A stretch of 64,000 nucleotides of DNA from Phoma sp. XZ068. Its lineage: Eukaryota; Ascomycota; Dothideomycetes; Pleosporales; Didymellaceae. Position numbers and translations under genes: made by a program. The notes under the pieces were generated by a model that was given only the letters and a program-made list of their open reading frames with translations, was not told where the DNA came from and ran no database searches. Shown here piece by piece: positions 51,494 through 63,318 of the stretch (the stretch's first letter is position 1; the number at the start of each line of letters is the position of its first letter). Location: contig RBKR01000024.1 of NCBI GenBank assembly GCA_004835665.1, positions 310,001 through 374,000 on the forward strand, written 5' to 3'.

Positions 51494-52210
51494 ATAAAAA
51501 AAGTAGGTAGGGGGGTAATAAATATAAATAACTACTTTCTTCCTCTTCTTAGTAAGGGACCTAGATTACTAGGAAAAGATATTAATAATATAATTTAGCT
51601 TTATATTATAACGCTATATAATAGTATAGTTGTATATTATACTATTATAGACAAGTAGTGTAATATAGTCTTATAGCATAAGCAGATAATAGAATATATT
51701 ACTAGAGTTGCTAGGTACCTTCTAAATACTAGAAGGTATACTACTATATATATCTATAGTATTCGGCTCTTCGGCCTTAGTAAAGAGCGAGGTTTATAAT
51801 ACTATAATATTTAACTCCTTTAACTCCTTTAAATTTATAATATAAGAATAGTAATCTTTAATACTATTTGTTGCTCCTCTTTTTAGTTTGTTACCCCTCT
51901 TTAGTAGTTAGAGCTAAAAGTTACACTATTACTAAAAGTTCCCTTAACCCGAGTATTAGGCCTAAATAGGCAAGTAGGGCCTAATTATATCCGCTAGTAT
52001 TAGGAGATTAATATGCTAGTTTTAAATCTGCGCTATACCTAATAGGGAAATAAATAAATAAGAATATTCTTAACTTTACTAAAGTGTTTTTCTAAGTTAC
52101 TTACACACCCCCTTAATCTTTTTAGTTATTTCTCTTATTTAATATTTAAAATAGCTTATATTATAGTACAGGGTATAGTAATATATAATTATAGCTTATT
52201 TTAACTTTAG
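51494..52210 (-). repeat. Copia 3' LTR
   Basis: It is about 717 bp long and similar along its length to 57877-58602 with scattered differences. It contains the 'attcggctcttcggcctt' word near 51770. Its outer end coincides with the RNase H stop codon region (52207). Confidence 0.7.
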
Positions 52211-55200
52211 TTTTTTATAGTAGAAATATCTACTAAGCTAATTTTACTAGTAAAGTCTTGTAGTTTACTAATACTAGTTGGTTTTGTTAGATTATCAGCT
52301 AGTATAGTACTAGTATTCTCGTATACTAGATTTATACTATTATTTAGTAGATTTTCTCTAACAAAGTGATATATTATATCAACATGCTTAGTTCTAGCAT
52401 GGTATATAGGGTTTTTTGCTAGTTCTATAGCACTTAAACTATCTGTTTTAATAGTATTTAGAGTATTAAATAGATTGTTAAACTCTTTAGATATATTACT
52501 ATTAAAGAATAGTTCTTTTATAATATTTTGTAGGTATATAGACTCTTTAGCAGCTTCTTTTAAGGCCATGTATTCAGCTTCTGCAGAGCTTAAAGCTACT
52601 GTTTTTTGTAGTTTAGAAATCCAACTAATAGTAATATTATTATTACTAGTAGTAAGTAAGAATATATTTCCTGTTGTAGATTTTCTAGAGTCTACATCAC
52701 CCCCCCCAATCTGCGTCTGATATACCTACTAAACTAATTAATTTAGTAGTATATTTAGTAGATTGTTTTATAGATAAATCTAAACCTAGTTCTTTAGTTT
52801 TTGATAAATAACTAAAGATATTATTTAAGTATTTATAGTGTTCTAAGCTAGGATTAGACATAAATCTAGCTAGATAATTAACACTATATACTAAATCAGG
52901 TCTAGTAAATATAGTTAAGTATATTAAGCTTCCTATTTCTTGTTGGAATTTCTTAATTATACTACTTTGTTCTAGAAACTTTTCTAGTTTTATACCTATT
53001 GGTATAGGGATACTTTTAGGTTTATTATTAAGTTTATTAAACTTAGTAAGTATTTTATTTATAAAGTTTCTTTGTGTTATTATTAAGGATTTATTTTTTC
53101 TATTCCTTATAATTTCTATTCCTAGAAACTCCTTAATTTCTCCTAAGTTAGTTATTTCTAACTTAGATACAGAGCTTAGTTCTTTATATAGATTATTAAC
53201 TAGTATAGTATTACTAGCAAATACTAGAATATCGTCAACGTGTGTTGCTAGAACAATAGATTTACTAGTATGTATAAATATACTATTATCTATTTTTAGG
53301 CTTTTAAAACCTATTTGTTCTAGTATTCTAGTAAGAAATAATTGCCATTGTCTACTAGCTTGTTTTAATCCATATAGAGCTTTATTTAATCTACAAGTTA
53401 TACTAGAATATTCTTTATTCTTTATACTTGTATTAATTAAATCTATAAGCTCCTTGTCTATAGTATTTTTTAAAGTATTACTTAGTATATACTCTTCTAA
53501 TCCTATAGGCAGTTGTAGATATATATTATCTATATCTATATTTGCGTTAGGAAAAGCTTGTTTAATATCCCAAGTATATATTTCCCAATCTAAATAATTA
53601 AATATAGATAATAATAGTCTTATTAGGCTTGGTTTAGAAGTAGAAGCAAAGGTTTCTTTATAATTAATATTATATTTTTGTAGAAATCCTTTAGCTACCC
53701 ACCTAGCCTTATATTTTCTAATAGTATTATCTAGATTATACTTTTTAGTTAAAACCCATCTACCTTTTATAATAGGTATATTTTTAGGTTTTATAGTAAT
53801 ATCCCAAGTATTACTTTTAATTAGATCTTCTACTTCTAATTGCATAGCTTTTAGATAGAGATCTTTGTCTTTACTTAATAATACTTGTTTATAGCTTTTA
53901 GGTTCTTCTACAATACTATTATTATTAGAGGTTATTAGAATATTCTCTAGAATAGAGTTTTTATAGAGAGATTTCTAATCTTGTTTAGTATTAACCTCTA
54001 TTATAGTATTTAGAATTATTTCTTCTATAGAATTAGACTTAGTATCTTCTATTATTATAGGTTTTTCTTTAATAATAGTAGTATTATTAGCTAATTTATC
54101 CTCTAAAAATTCGTCTAGAGAATCCCAGGTAGGTTTATTAGTATTACTAGTATTATTCTTATTCTTTAAGTTTAAACTAGTAAATACTTCTTATATATTA
54201 GTATTATTCTTATTCTTTAAGTTTAAACTAGTAAATACTTCTTATATATTAGTATTATTACTAGTAGGATTATATAGCTTATATATATTTTTTTCGTATA
54301 AATCCTACTAGATAATAAGCACTAGCTCTAGAGTCTAGTTTTTTTAGTAAAATTACTAGGTTCTTTATAGTAGGTTAAAGAACCAAAAACTCTAATATTA
54401 TTTATATTAGGTTTTTCTTTATATTTAAGATAGTAAGGGGTATTAAAATCTATAGAACTACTAGGAGTTCTATTATATAAATAGGTAGCTGTTAATATAG
54501 CTTCCCCCCACAAGTATCTAGGTAAATTACTAGTAATTAATAAAGCTCTTACTTTATTAAGTAATATTTTGCTTATTTTTTCTACTGCACTGTTTTGCTT
54601 AGGTGTATAGGGGGCAGAATATCTAGTATTTATACCTTTACTAGTTAGATAACTATCTAATTCCTTAGATTTAAACTCGTTATCTAACTGTAGAGCTTTT
54701 ACTCTATTATTATTAAAAATCTCTATAGAATTAGAGTTATTAGTTGCTTCTAACTCTAATTCTACTATAGTAGACTTAATAATATCTATAGTACTTTTTC
54801 TAGTCTTTAGTAGCTTTACTACTAAGTACTTAGTAAAGCTGTCTCTAAAAGTAATATAGTATTTAAATCCTCTAAAGGTTTTAGGCCTTATAGGTCCTCC
54901 TATATCTATATATAATAGATCTAGATAGCCTTTTACTTTAGTACTAGGGGTTTTATTAATATTTTTAGTTAATTTAGATTGTATACAGGTTATACAGTCT
55001 TTTAAACTAATAGAGGCTGTTTCTATATCCTCTATATTAATAAAATCTACTCTAGTAGAGTCTAGTAATTTCTTAATAGCACTAAGATTAATATGTCCTA
55101 ATCTTCTATGTGCTAAGTCTATAGTATTATTATTAATAACTATAGTTTCTTTACTAGTACTAGTATTAGTATTATTACTAGTACTATTATTATTAAGATC

Positions 55201-56583
55201 TATAGAATCTTCTATAGTAATATCTTCTTCTTCTTCTATAGAATTAAGAATAGTTAGTTCTTTATTTCTATAGCTATTAGGTATAACTTTATTACTACTA
55301 GTTTTAAAATAACTAACTCCTTTCTTATAGCTACCTTTAGCTAGTAAGTTATTATTTATAGTAGTAATATAGCAACTATTCTTATTAAATAGTAGATTAT
55401 ACCCTTTAGAAGTAATTAAATTTAGGCTTAGTAGATTAACTCCTAGTTCTGGAATAAATAAAACATTAGTTAATTTAACTAGTTTACTAGTACTAGTAAA
55501 AACTAAGTTTATATCCCCTATACCTGTTGCTTTAATAGATTTATTAGTATTTCCCCACTTTATAGAGATAGAAGTAGGTTTAATACTAGTAAATAACTCT
55601 TTAATATAGCAAGTGTGTATAGTAGCTCTAGAATCTAGTATAAAGTCTATAGTATTACTACTATAAGTATTAATATTACTAGTAGAAGTAACTAATACTT
55701 GTTCTTCTATACTAGTGTTATTAATTATTTTATTATAGTTATTATCCTTTTCTTTTCTTAGATTAGGATATTTCTTATAGCAAGTAGATTCTTTGTGTCC
55801 CTTATATAGGCAATAGCTACACTTTAAATCTTTATTTACTTTAGATTTAGCATTAATACTATTACTTTTACTAATATTTCTAGTATTAGTATTTAGAGAC
55901 ATCTCTATATCGTTAGAATAACTAAATTTCTTATTATTATAGTTATTATAACTAGTATTATAGTGTTTGTTACTATTATTAATATAACTACTTGGTTTTC
56001 TAAAAGATTTAATTCTTCTAGACTCGTCTAGTAGTTGGGATACTATATCCTCTATATTAATTTCACTATTAGTATTTGTTCTAATAGTTTGTGTTATAAT
56101 AGTAACAACATATTTATAATCTTTATTTAGATTATTTAATAACAGAGCTATAATAAACTTCTTAGGAAGAATAATTTCTCTAGATTCTAGATTATTAACT
56201 ATTCTTTTAAAAGCGTTTATATAGTCTTCTAGATTACCTTTATAGTAATCTAAAGTAGTATTAATTAATTCTTTAGATAGAATAAATTCACTACTAAAGC
56301 CCTTTGCTCTATATAGATTTTCTAAAGTAATCCAAAGAGTATAAGGATTATTTATAAATCTAGTTTGTAATAGAGGGCCATCTTCTAGCGCTAATTTAAT
56401 AATAGCACTAGTTTTTAGAGCTTCTTCTTCTAGTTGCTCTATATTACTACTATTATATTTAGCTAGATTACTAGCTAGATATCTAGTAAAGCCTTTATCT
56501 ACTATAATAGCCTGTATTCTAATAGACCAAATATCGTAGTTAGAACTACCTTTTAATTTAGGTATTTTAAAGGTATCTTGCAT
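52207..56583 (-). pseudogene. Copia gag-pol, copy 1, interrupted
   Basis: The first frame (56583-54328, 751 codons) carries gag, the zinc knuckle CSYCLYKGHKESTC, a protease site reading DSR where copy 2 has DSG, integrase HHCC (LGHINLSAIKK ... CITCIQSK), and the core with YIDIGGP, LQLDNEF and SAVEK. Stops occur near 54240 and 54187 inside a tandem duplication of about 57 bp, and a TAG near 53975. RT follows (53845-52697: KARWVAKGF, WDIKQAFPNA, the YVDD variant HVDDILVF). A run of eight C near 52702 shifts the frame before RNase H (52569-52207: KHVDIIYHFVRE, ILADNLTKP). Several stops fit CAA-to-TAA or TGG-to-TAG changes. Confidence 0.85.
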
Positions 56584-57876
56584 TTTTATAGTATTTAATT
56601 ATTATTAATATAATATATAATAGTAGTTTAATAAACTAGCCTATAAATAAAGTAGATAAGTTACTTTATATAGATTATAGTTTAAATAAAGTTATTATAA
56701 TAAAACCTTTAAGGTTTATAATAAATTTACTAGATTCTTATAATCTATTTTAGCTTTTTAGGCTTTTAACTATATAGAAAACTCTTAGAGTATTTCTACT
56801 TAAACTTATAGAACGCTTATTATAATAAGTCTTATATCTAAATATTATAGGTACCTTATATATAAGGTTGTATACCTATTATTTAATAAGTCTAAGTCTA
56901 TTATAGACTTTTATAGACTTATTTTATTAAGTAATATAGCCTAGTAGAGGTTATATACTTTATTTATTACTTTTCTTCTTAGTTCTAGGCGTTATAGTCC
57001 TTATTAGTATAGAAACTATAAGTCTTGGCAAAAATTGCCTAACGCAAAACGCGTACTATTATATATATATATATTCTAGTACTTTAATTAAATAATTCTC
57101 TAAGTATAAAAGCTTAAGACTAGTCTTAGAGGCTTTTTAATACTATAGTAGCTTATAGAAGTTACTAGAGCTATTAAATAATTACTAAGAAGGCCTTTTT
57201 TTAACTAAGATATTAATACTTTAATAGTATATATCTTAGCTTATGTAGTTAATAGTTTACTAATAAGTTATATATAGTATGTAACTATAGTAGTTACTGT
57301 CTCTACTAGCCCTAGGGTTTTTAGAGAGACTCTGGCTATTATAGTAATAATAATATATATAGCTTCTATAGTAGACTAATTAGTATAATAGTATATTTTT
57401 GCGATAATATACTAAGTAATAGTAACTAATAGTAGTTTGCCAGACTACTATAAGCGTTACTATAGAGTATATTATAAGTATAAATACTATAAGTATTTAT
57501 TTTATAATATATAGTCTCTATAGCTTATACTATAACTATAGTATAGCCGCTACCTAGTTTGTTCTTAGTTCTAGAGTCTATCCAGAGCCGTGTTATATTA
57601 TTACTAATATAACTACCCTATTGCCTTTTTTAGAGGTTTATATAGTAGCTTTAAATAAGCTTATATAAACTTAAAATAGTCTTATATAGGGTGTCGATTG
57701 GATGGAAATTAATGCTCTAGTATCTTAGATTACTCCTTATTACTAAGGATCTAAGGAACAGGGACTAATAGTAGAATACTATTACTTACTAGACTATTAA
57801 TATAGTACTAGTAAGATTTAATTCTAGTATAAAATACTAGAATATTCCTAGATAGGAAGAGCCGGGCTCATAACCT

Positions 57877-58602
57877 ATAAAGAAAGTAGGTAGGGGGGTA
57901 ATTAATATAAATAACTACTTTCTTCCTCTTCTTAGTAAGGGACCTAGATTACTAGGAAAAGATATTAATAATATAATTTAGCTTTATATTATAAAGCTAT
58001 ATAATAGTATAGTTGTGTATTATACTATTATAGACAAGTAGTGTAATATAGTCTTATAGCATAAGCAAATAATAGAATATATTACTAGAGTTGCTAGGTA
58101 CTTTCTAAATACTAGAGATATACTACTATATATATCTATAGTATTCGGCTATTCGGCCTTAGTAAAGAGCGAGATTTATAATAATATACTATTTAACTCC
58201 TTTAACTCCTAAGGATTTATAATATAAGAATAGTAATCTTTAATACTATTTGTTACTCCTCTTTTTAGTTTCTTACCCCTCTTTAGTAGTTAGAGCTAAA
58301 AGTAACACTATTACTAAAAATTCCCTTGGCCCGAATACTAGGCCTAATTAGGTAATTTATACCTAATTATAACTACCTATACTAGGGGAATAATATCCTA
58401 CTTTTAAATATACACTATACCTAATAGGGAAATAAATAAATAAGAATACACTTAACTTTACTAAAGTGTTTTTCTAAGTTACTTAGTAACTTTACACACC
58501 CCCTTAATCTTTTTAGTTATTTCTCTTATTTAATAGTTAGAATAGCTTATATTATAGTGTAGAGTATAGCAATATATAATATAGCTTATTTTAACTTTAG
58601 TC
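57877..58602 (-). repeat. Copia 5' LTR (unit 1)
   Basis: It is the counterpart of 51494-52210. The primer site lies on its left (57861-57876). A second copy of the primer site starts at 58604, on its right. Confidence 0.7.
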
Positions 58603-58603
58603 T

Positions 58604-58840
58604 CGGGCTCATAACCTATAAAGAAAGTAGGTAGGGGGGTAATTAATATAAATAACTACTTTCTTCCTCTTCTTAGTAAGGGACCTAGATTACTAGGAAA
58701 AGATATTAATAATATAATTTAGCTTTATATTATAAAGCTATATAATAGTATAGTTGTGTATTATACTATTATAGACAAGTAGTGTAATATAGTCTTATAG
58801 CATAAGCAAATAATAGAATATATTACTAGAGTTGCTAGGT
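58604..58840 (-). repeat. second primer site and truncated Copia LTR at the array junction
   Basis: Positions 58604-58617 repeat the tRNA-iMet-type primer site and 58618-58840 repeat the LTR inner half (compare 57877-58098). The LTR stops at the word ctaggt, where the integrase region of unit 2 begins. Copia integrase has ctaggt at the same point (54355-54360 in copy 1), so a 6-bp microhomology marks the break. Confidence 0.8.
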
Positions 58841-61056
58841 TTCTTATAGTAGGTTAAAGAACCAAAAATTCTAATATTATTTATATTAGGTTTTTCTTTA
58901 TATTTAAGATAGTAAGGGGTATTAAAATCTATAGAACTACTAGGAGTTCTATTATATAAATAGGTAGCTGTTAATATAGCTTCCCCCCACAAGTATCTAG
59001 GTAAATTACTAGTAATTAATAAAGCTCTTACTTTATTAAGTAATATTTTATTTATTATTTCTGCTGCACCGTTTTGCTCAGGTGTATAGGGGGCAGAATA
59101 TCTAGTATTTATACCTTTACTAGTTAGATAACTATCTAATTCCTTAGATTTAAACTCGTTATCTAACTGTAGAGCTTTTACTCTATTATTATTAAAGACT
59201 TCTATAGAATTAGAGTTGTTAGTTGCTTCTAACTCTAATTCTACTATAGTAGACTTAATAATATCTATAGTACTTTTCCTAGTCTTTAGTAACTTTACTA
59301 CTAAGTACTTAGTAAAGCTATCTCTAAAAGTAATATAGTATTTAAATCCTCTAAAGGTTTTAGGCCTTATAGGTCCTCCTATATCTATATATAATAGATC
59401 TAGATAGCCTTTTACTCTAGTACTAGGGGTTTTATTAATATTTTTAGTTAATTTAGATTGTATACAAGTTATACAATCTTTTAAACTAATAGAGGCTGTT
59501 TTAATATCCTCTATATTAATAAAATCTACTTTAGTAGAGTCTAGTAATTTCTTAATAGCACTAAGATTAATATGTCCTAATCTTCTATGTGCCAAGTCTA
59601 TAGTATTATTATTAATAACTATAGTTTCTTTACTAGTACTAGTATTAGTATTATTACTAGTACTATTATTATTAAGATCTATAGAATCTTCTATAGTAAT
59701 ATCTTCTTCTTCTTCTATAGAATTAAGAATAGTTAGTTCTTTATTTCTATAGCTATTAGGTATAACTTTATTACTACTAGTTTTAAAATAACTAACTCCT
59801 TTCTTATAGCTACCTTTAGCTAGTAAGTTATTATTTATAGTAGTAATATAGCACCTATTCTTATTAAATAATAGATTATACCCTTTAGAAGTAATTAAAT
59901 TTAAGCTTAGTAGATTAACTCCTAGTTCTGGAATATATAAAACATTAGTTAATTTAACTAGTTTACTAGTACTAGTAAAAACTAAGTTTATATCCCCTAT
60001 ACCTGTTGCTTTAATAGATTTATTAGTATTTCCCCACTTTATAGAGGTAGAAGTAGGTTTAATACTAGTAAATAATTCTTTAATAAAGCAAGTGTGTATA
60101 GTAGCTCCAGAATCTAGTATAAAGTCTATAGTATTACTACTATAAGTATTAATATTACTAGTAGAAGTAACTAATACTTGTTCTTCTATACTAGTATTAT
60201 TAATTATTTTATTATAGTTATTATCCTTTTCTTTTCTTAGATTAGGATATTTCTTATAGCAAGTAGATTCTTTGTGTCCCTTATATAGGCAATAGCTACA
60301 CTTTAAATCTTTATTTACTTTAGATTTAGCATTAATACTATTACTTTTACTAATATTTCTAGTATTAGTATTTAGAGACATCTCTATATCGTTAGAATAA
60401 CTAAATTTCTTATTATTATAGTTATTATAACTAGTATTATAGTGTTTGTTACTATTATTAATATAACTACTTGGTTTTCTAAAAGATTTAATTCTTCTAG
60501 ACTCGTCTAGTAGTTGGGATACTATATCCTCTATATTAATTTCACTATTAGTATTTGTTCTAATAGTTTGTGTTATAATAGTAACAACATATTTATAATC
60601 TTTATTTAGATTATTTAATAACAGAGCTATAATAAACTTCTTAGGAAGAATAATTTCTCTAGATTCTAGATTATTAACTATTCTTTTAAAAGCGTTTATA
60701 TAGTCTTCTAGATTACCTTTATAGTAATCTAAAGTAGTATTAATTAATTCTTTAGATAGAATAAATTCACTACTAAAGCCCTTTGCTCTATATAGATTTT
60801 CTAAAGTAATCCAAAGAGTATAAGGATTATTTATAAATCTAGTTTGTAATAGAGGGCCATCTTCTAGCGCTAATTTAATAATAGCACTAGTTTTTAGAGC
60901 TTCTTCTTCTAGTTGCTCTATATTACTACTATTATATTTAGCTAGATTACTAGCTAGATATCTAGTAAAGCCTTTATCTACTATAATAGCCTGTATTCTA
61001 ATAGACCAAATATCGTAGTTAGAACTACCTTTTAATTTAGGTATTTTAAAGGTATT
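58841..61056 (-). pseudogene. Copia gag-integrase, unit 2, truncated
   Basis: It corresponds to 54361-56583. The frame open from 60381 keeps the zinc knuckle, the protease DSG and the integrase D, D, E. At the 5' end one base is missing in the fourth codon of gag (ggtatttgcat against ggtatcttgcat), so translation from the normal ATG is shifted. At the 3' end it runs out in LTR DNA and lacks RT and RNase H. It cannot be autonomous. Confidence 0.85.
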
Positions 61057-62338
61057 TGCATTTTTATAGTATTTAATTATTATTAATATAATATATAATA
61101 GTAGTTTAATAAACTAGCCTATAAATAAAGTAGATAAGTTACTTTATATAGATTATAGTTTAAATAAAGTTATTATAATAAAACCTTTAAGGTTTATAAT
61201 AAATTTACTAGATTCTTATAATCTATTTTAGCTTTTTAGGCTTTTAACTATATAGAAAACTCTTAGAGTATTTCTACTTAAACTTATAGAACGCTTATTA
61301 TAATAAGTCTTATATCTAAATATTATAGGTACCTTATATATAAGGTTGTATACCTATTATTTAATAAGTCTAAGTCTATTATAGACTTTTATAGACTTAT
61401 TTTATTAAGTAATATAGCCTAGTAGAGGTTATATACTTTATTTATTACTTTTCTTCTTAGTTCTAGGCGTTATAGTCCTTATTAGTATAGAAACTATAAG
61501 TCTTGGCAAAAATTGCCTAACGCAAAACGCGTACTATTATATATATATATATTCTAGTACTTTAATTAAATAATTCTCTAAGTATAAAAGCTTAAGACTA
61601 GTCTTAGAGGCTTTTTAATACTATAGTAGCTTATAGAAGTTACTAGAGCTATTAAATAATTACTAAGAAGGCCTTTTTTTAACTAAGATATTAATACTTT
61701 AATAGTATATATCTTAGCTTATGTAGTTAATAGTTTACTAATAAGTTATATATAGTATGTAACTATAGTAGTTACTGTCTCTACTAGCCCTAGGGTTTTT
61801 AGAGAGACTCTGGCTATTATAGTAATAATAATATATATAGCTTCTATAGTAGACTAATTAGTATAATAGTATATTTTTGCGATAATATACTAAGTAATAG
61901 TAACTAATAGTAGTTTGCCAGACTACTATAAGCGTTACTATAGAGTATATTATAAGTATAAATACTATAAGTATTTATTTTATAATATATAGTCTCTATA
62001 GCTTATACTATAACTATAGTATAGCCGCTACCTAGTTTGTTCTTAGTTCTAGAGTCTATCCAGAGCCGTGTTATATTATTACTAATATAACTACCCTATT
62101 GCCTTTTTTAGAGGTTTATATAGTAGCTTTAAATAAGCTTATATAAACTTAAAATAGTCTTATATAGGGTGTCGATTGGATGGAAATTAATGCTCTAGTA
62201 TCTTAGATTACTCCTTATTACTAAGGATCTAAGGAACAGGGACTAATAGTAGAATACTATTACTTACTAGACTATTAATATAGTACTAGTAAGATTTAAT
62301 TCTAGTATAAAATACTAGAATATTCCTAGATAGGAAGA
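61057..62338 (-). other. Copia leader region, unit 2
   Basis: This is a near-identical copy of 56584-57860 displaced by about 4478 bp. It is AT-rich, with no reading frame of note. Confidence 0.75.
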
Positions 62339-63318
62339 GCCGGGCTCATAACCTATAAAGAAAGTAGGTAGGGGGGTAATTAATATAAATAACTACTTTC
62401 TTCCTCTTCTTAGTAAGGGACCTAGATTACTAGGAAAAGATATTAATAATATAATTTAGCTTTATATTATAAAGCTATATAATAGTATAGTTGTGTATTA
62501 TACTATTATAGACAAGTAGTGTAATATAGTCTTATAGCATAAGCAAATAATAGAATATATTACTAGAGTTGCTAGGTACTTTCTAAATACTAGAGATATA
62601 CTACTATATATATCTATAGTATTCGGCTATTCGGCCTTAGTAAAGAGCGAGATTTATAATAATATACTATTTAACTCCTTTAACTCCTAAGGATTTATAA
62701 TATAAGAATAGTAATCTTTAATACTATTTGTTACTCCTCTTTTTAGTTTCTTACCCCTCTTTAGTAGTTAGAGCTAAAAGTAACACTATTACTAAAAATT
62801 CCCTTGGCCCGAATACTAGGCCTAATTAGGTAATTTATACCTAATTATAACTACCTATACTAGGGGAATAATATCCTACTTTTAAATATACACTATACCT
62901 AATAGGGAAATAAATAAATAAGAATACACTTAACTTTACTAAAGTGTTTTTCTAAGTTACTTAGTAACTTTACACACCCCCTTAATCTTTTTAGTTATTT
63001 CTCTTATTTAATAGTTAGAATAGCTTATATTATAGTGTAGAGTATAGCAATATATAATATAGCTTATTTTAACTTTAGTCTCGGGCTCATAACCTATAAA
63101 GAAAGTAGGTAGGGGGGTAATTAATATAAATAACTACTTTCTTCCTCTTCTTAGTAAGGGACCTAGATTACTAGGAAAAGATATTAATAATATAATTTAG
63201 CTTTATATTATAAAGCTATATAATAGTATAGTTGTGTATTATACTATTATAGACAAGTAGTGTAATATAGTCTTATAGCATAAGCAAATAATAGAATATA
63301 TTACTAGAGTTGCTAGGT
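62339..63318 (-). repeat. primer site, Copia LTR, second primer site and truncated LTR, unit 2
   Basis: It repeats 57861-58840 at +4478. The full LTR is at about 62355-63080. Confidence 0.8.

Larger units (their letters stand above)
51494..58602 (-). mobile_element. AT-rich Copia retrotransposon, copy 1
   Basis: LTR-like repeats at 51494-52210 and 57877-58602 flank an interrupted gag-pol in Copia order (gag, protease, integrase, RT, RNase H) on the minus strand. The LTR ends read CTAAAG... and ...TTTAT instead of TG...CA, possibly through C-to-T change. A primer site complementary to the anticodon arm of initiator tRNA-Met lies next to the 5' LTR (57861-57876). The leader between it and gag is about 1.28 kb and holds no clear gene. 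Confidence 0.8.

Noticed and set aside
54150..54260. Repeated 50-60-bp words as a possible CRISPR-like array
   Set aside because: Only two direct copies inside Copia coding DNA, no spacers, and the genome is eukaryotic; it is a small tandem duplication.
56584..57860. Hidden extra gene in the long Copia leader
   Set aside because: Stops occur in all frames at short intervals and the sequence is as decayed as the LTRs.
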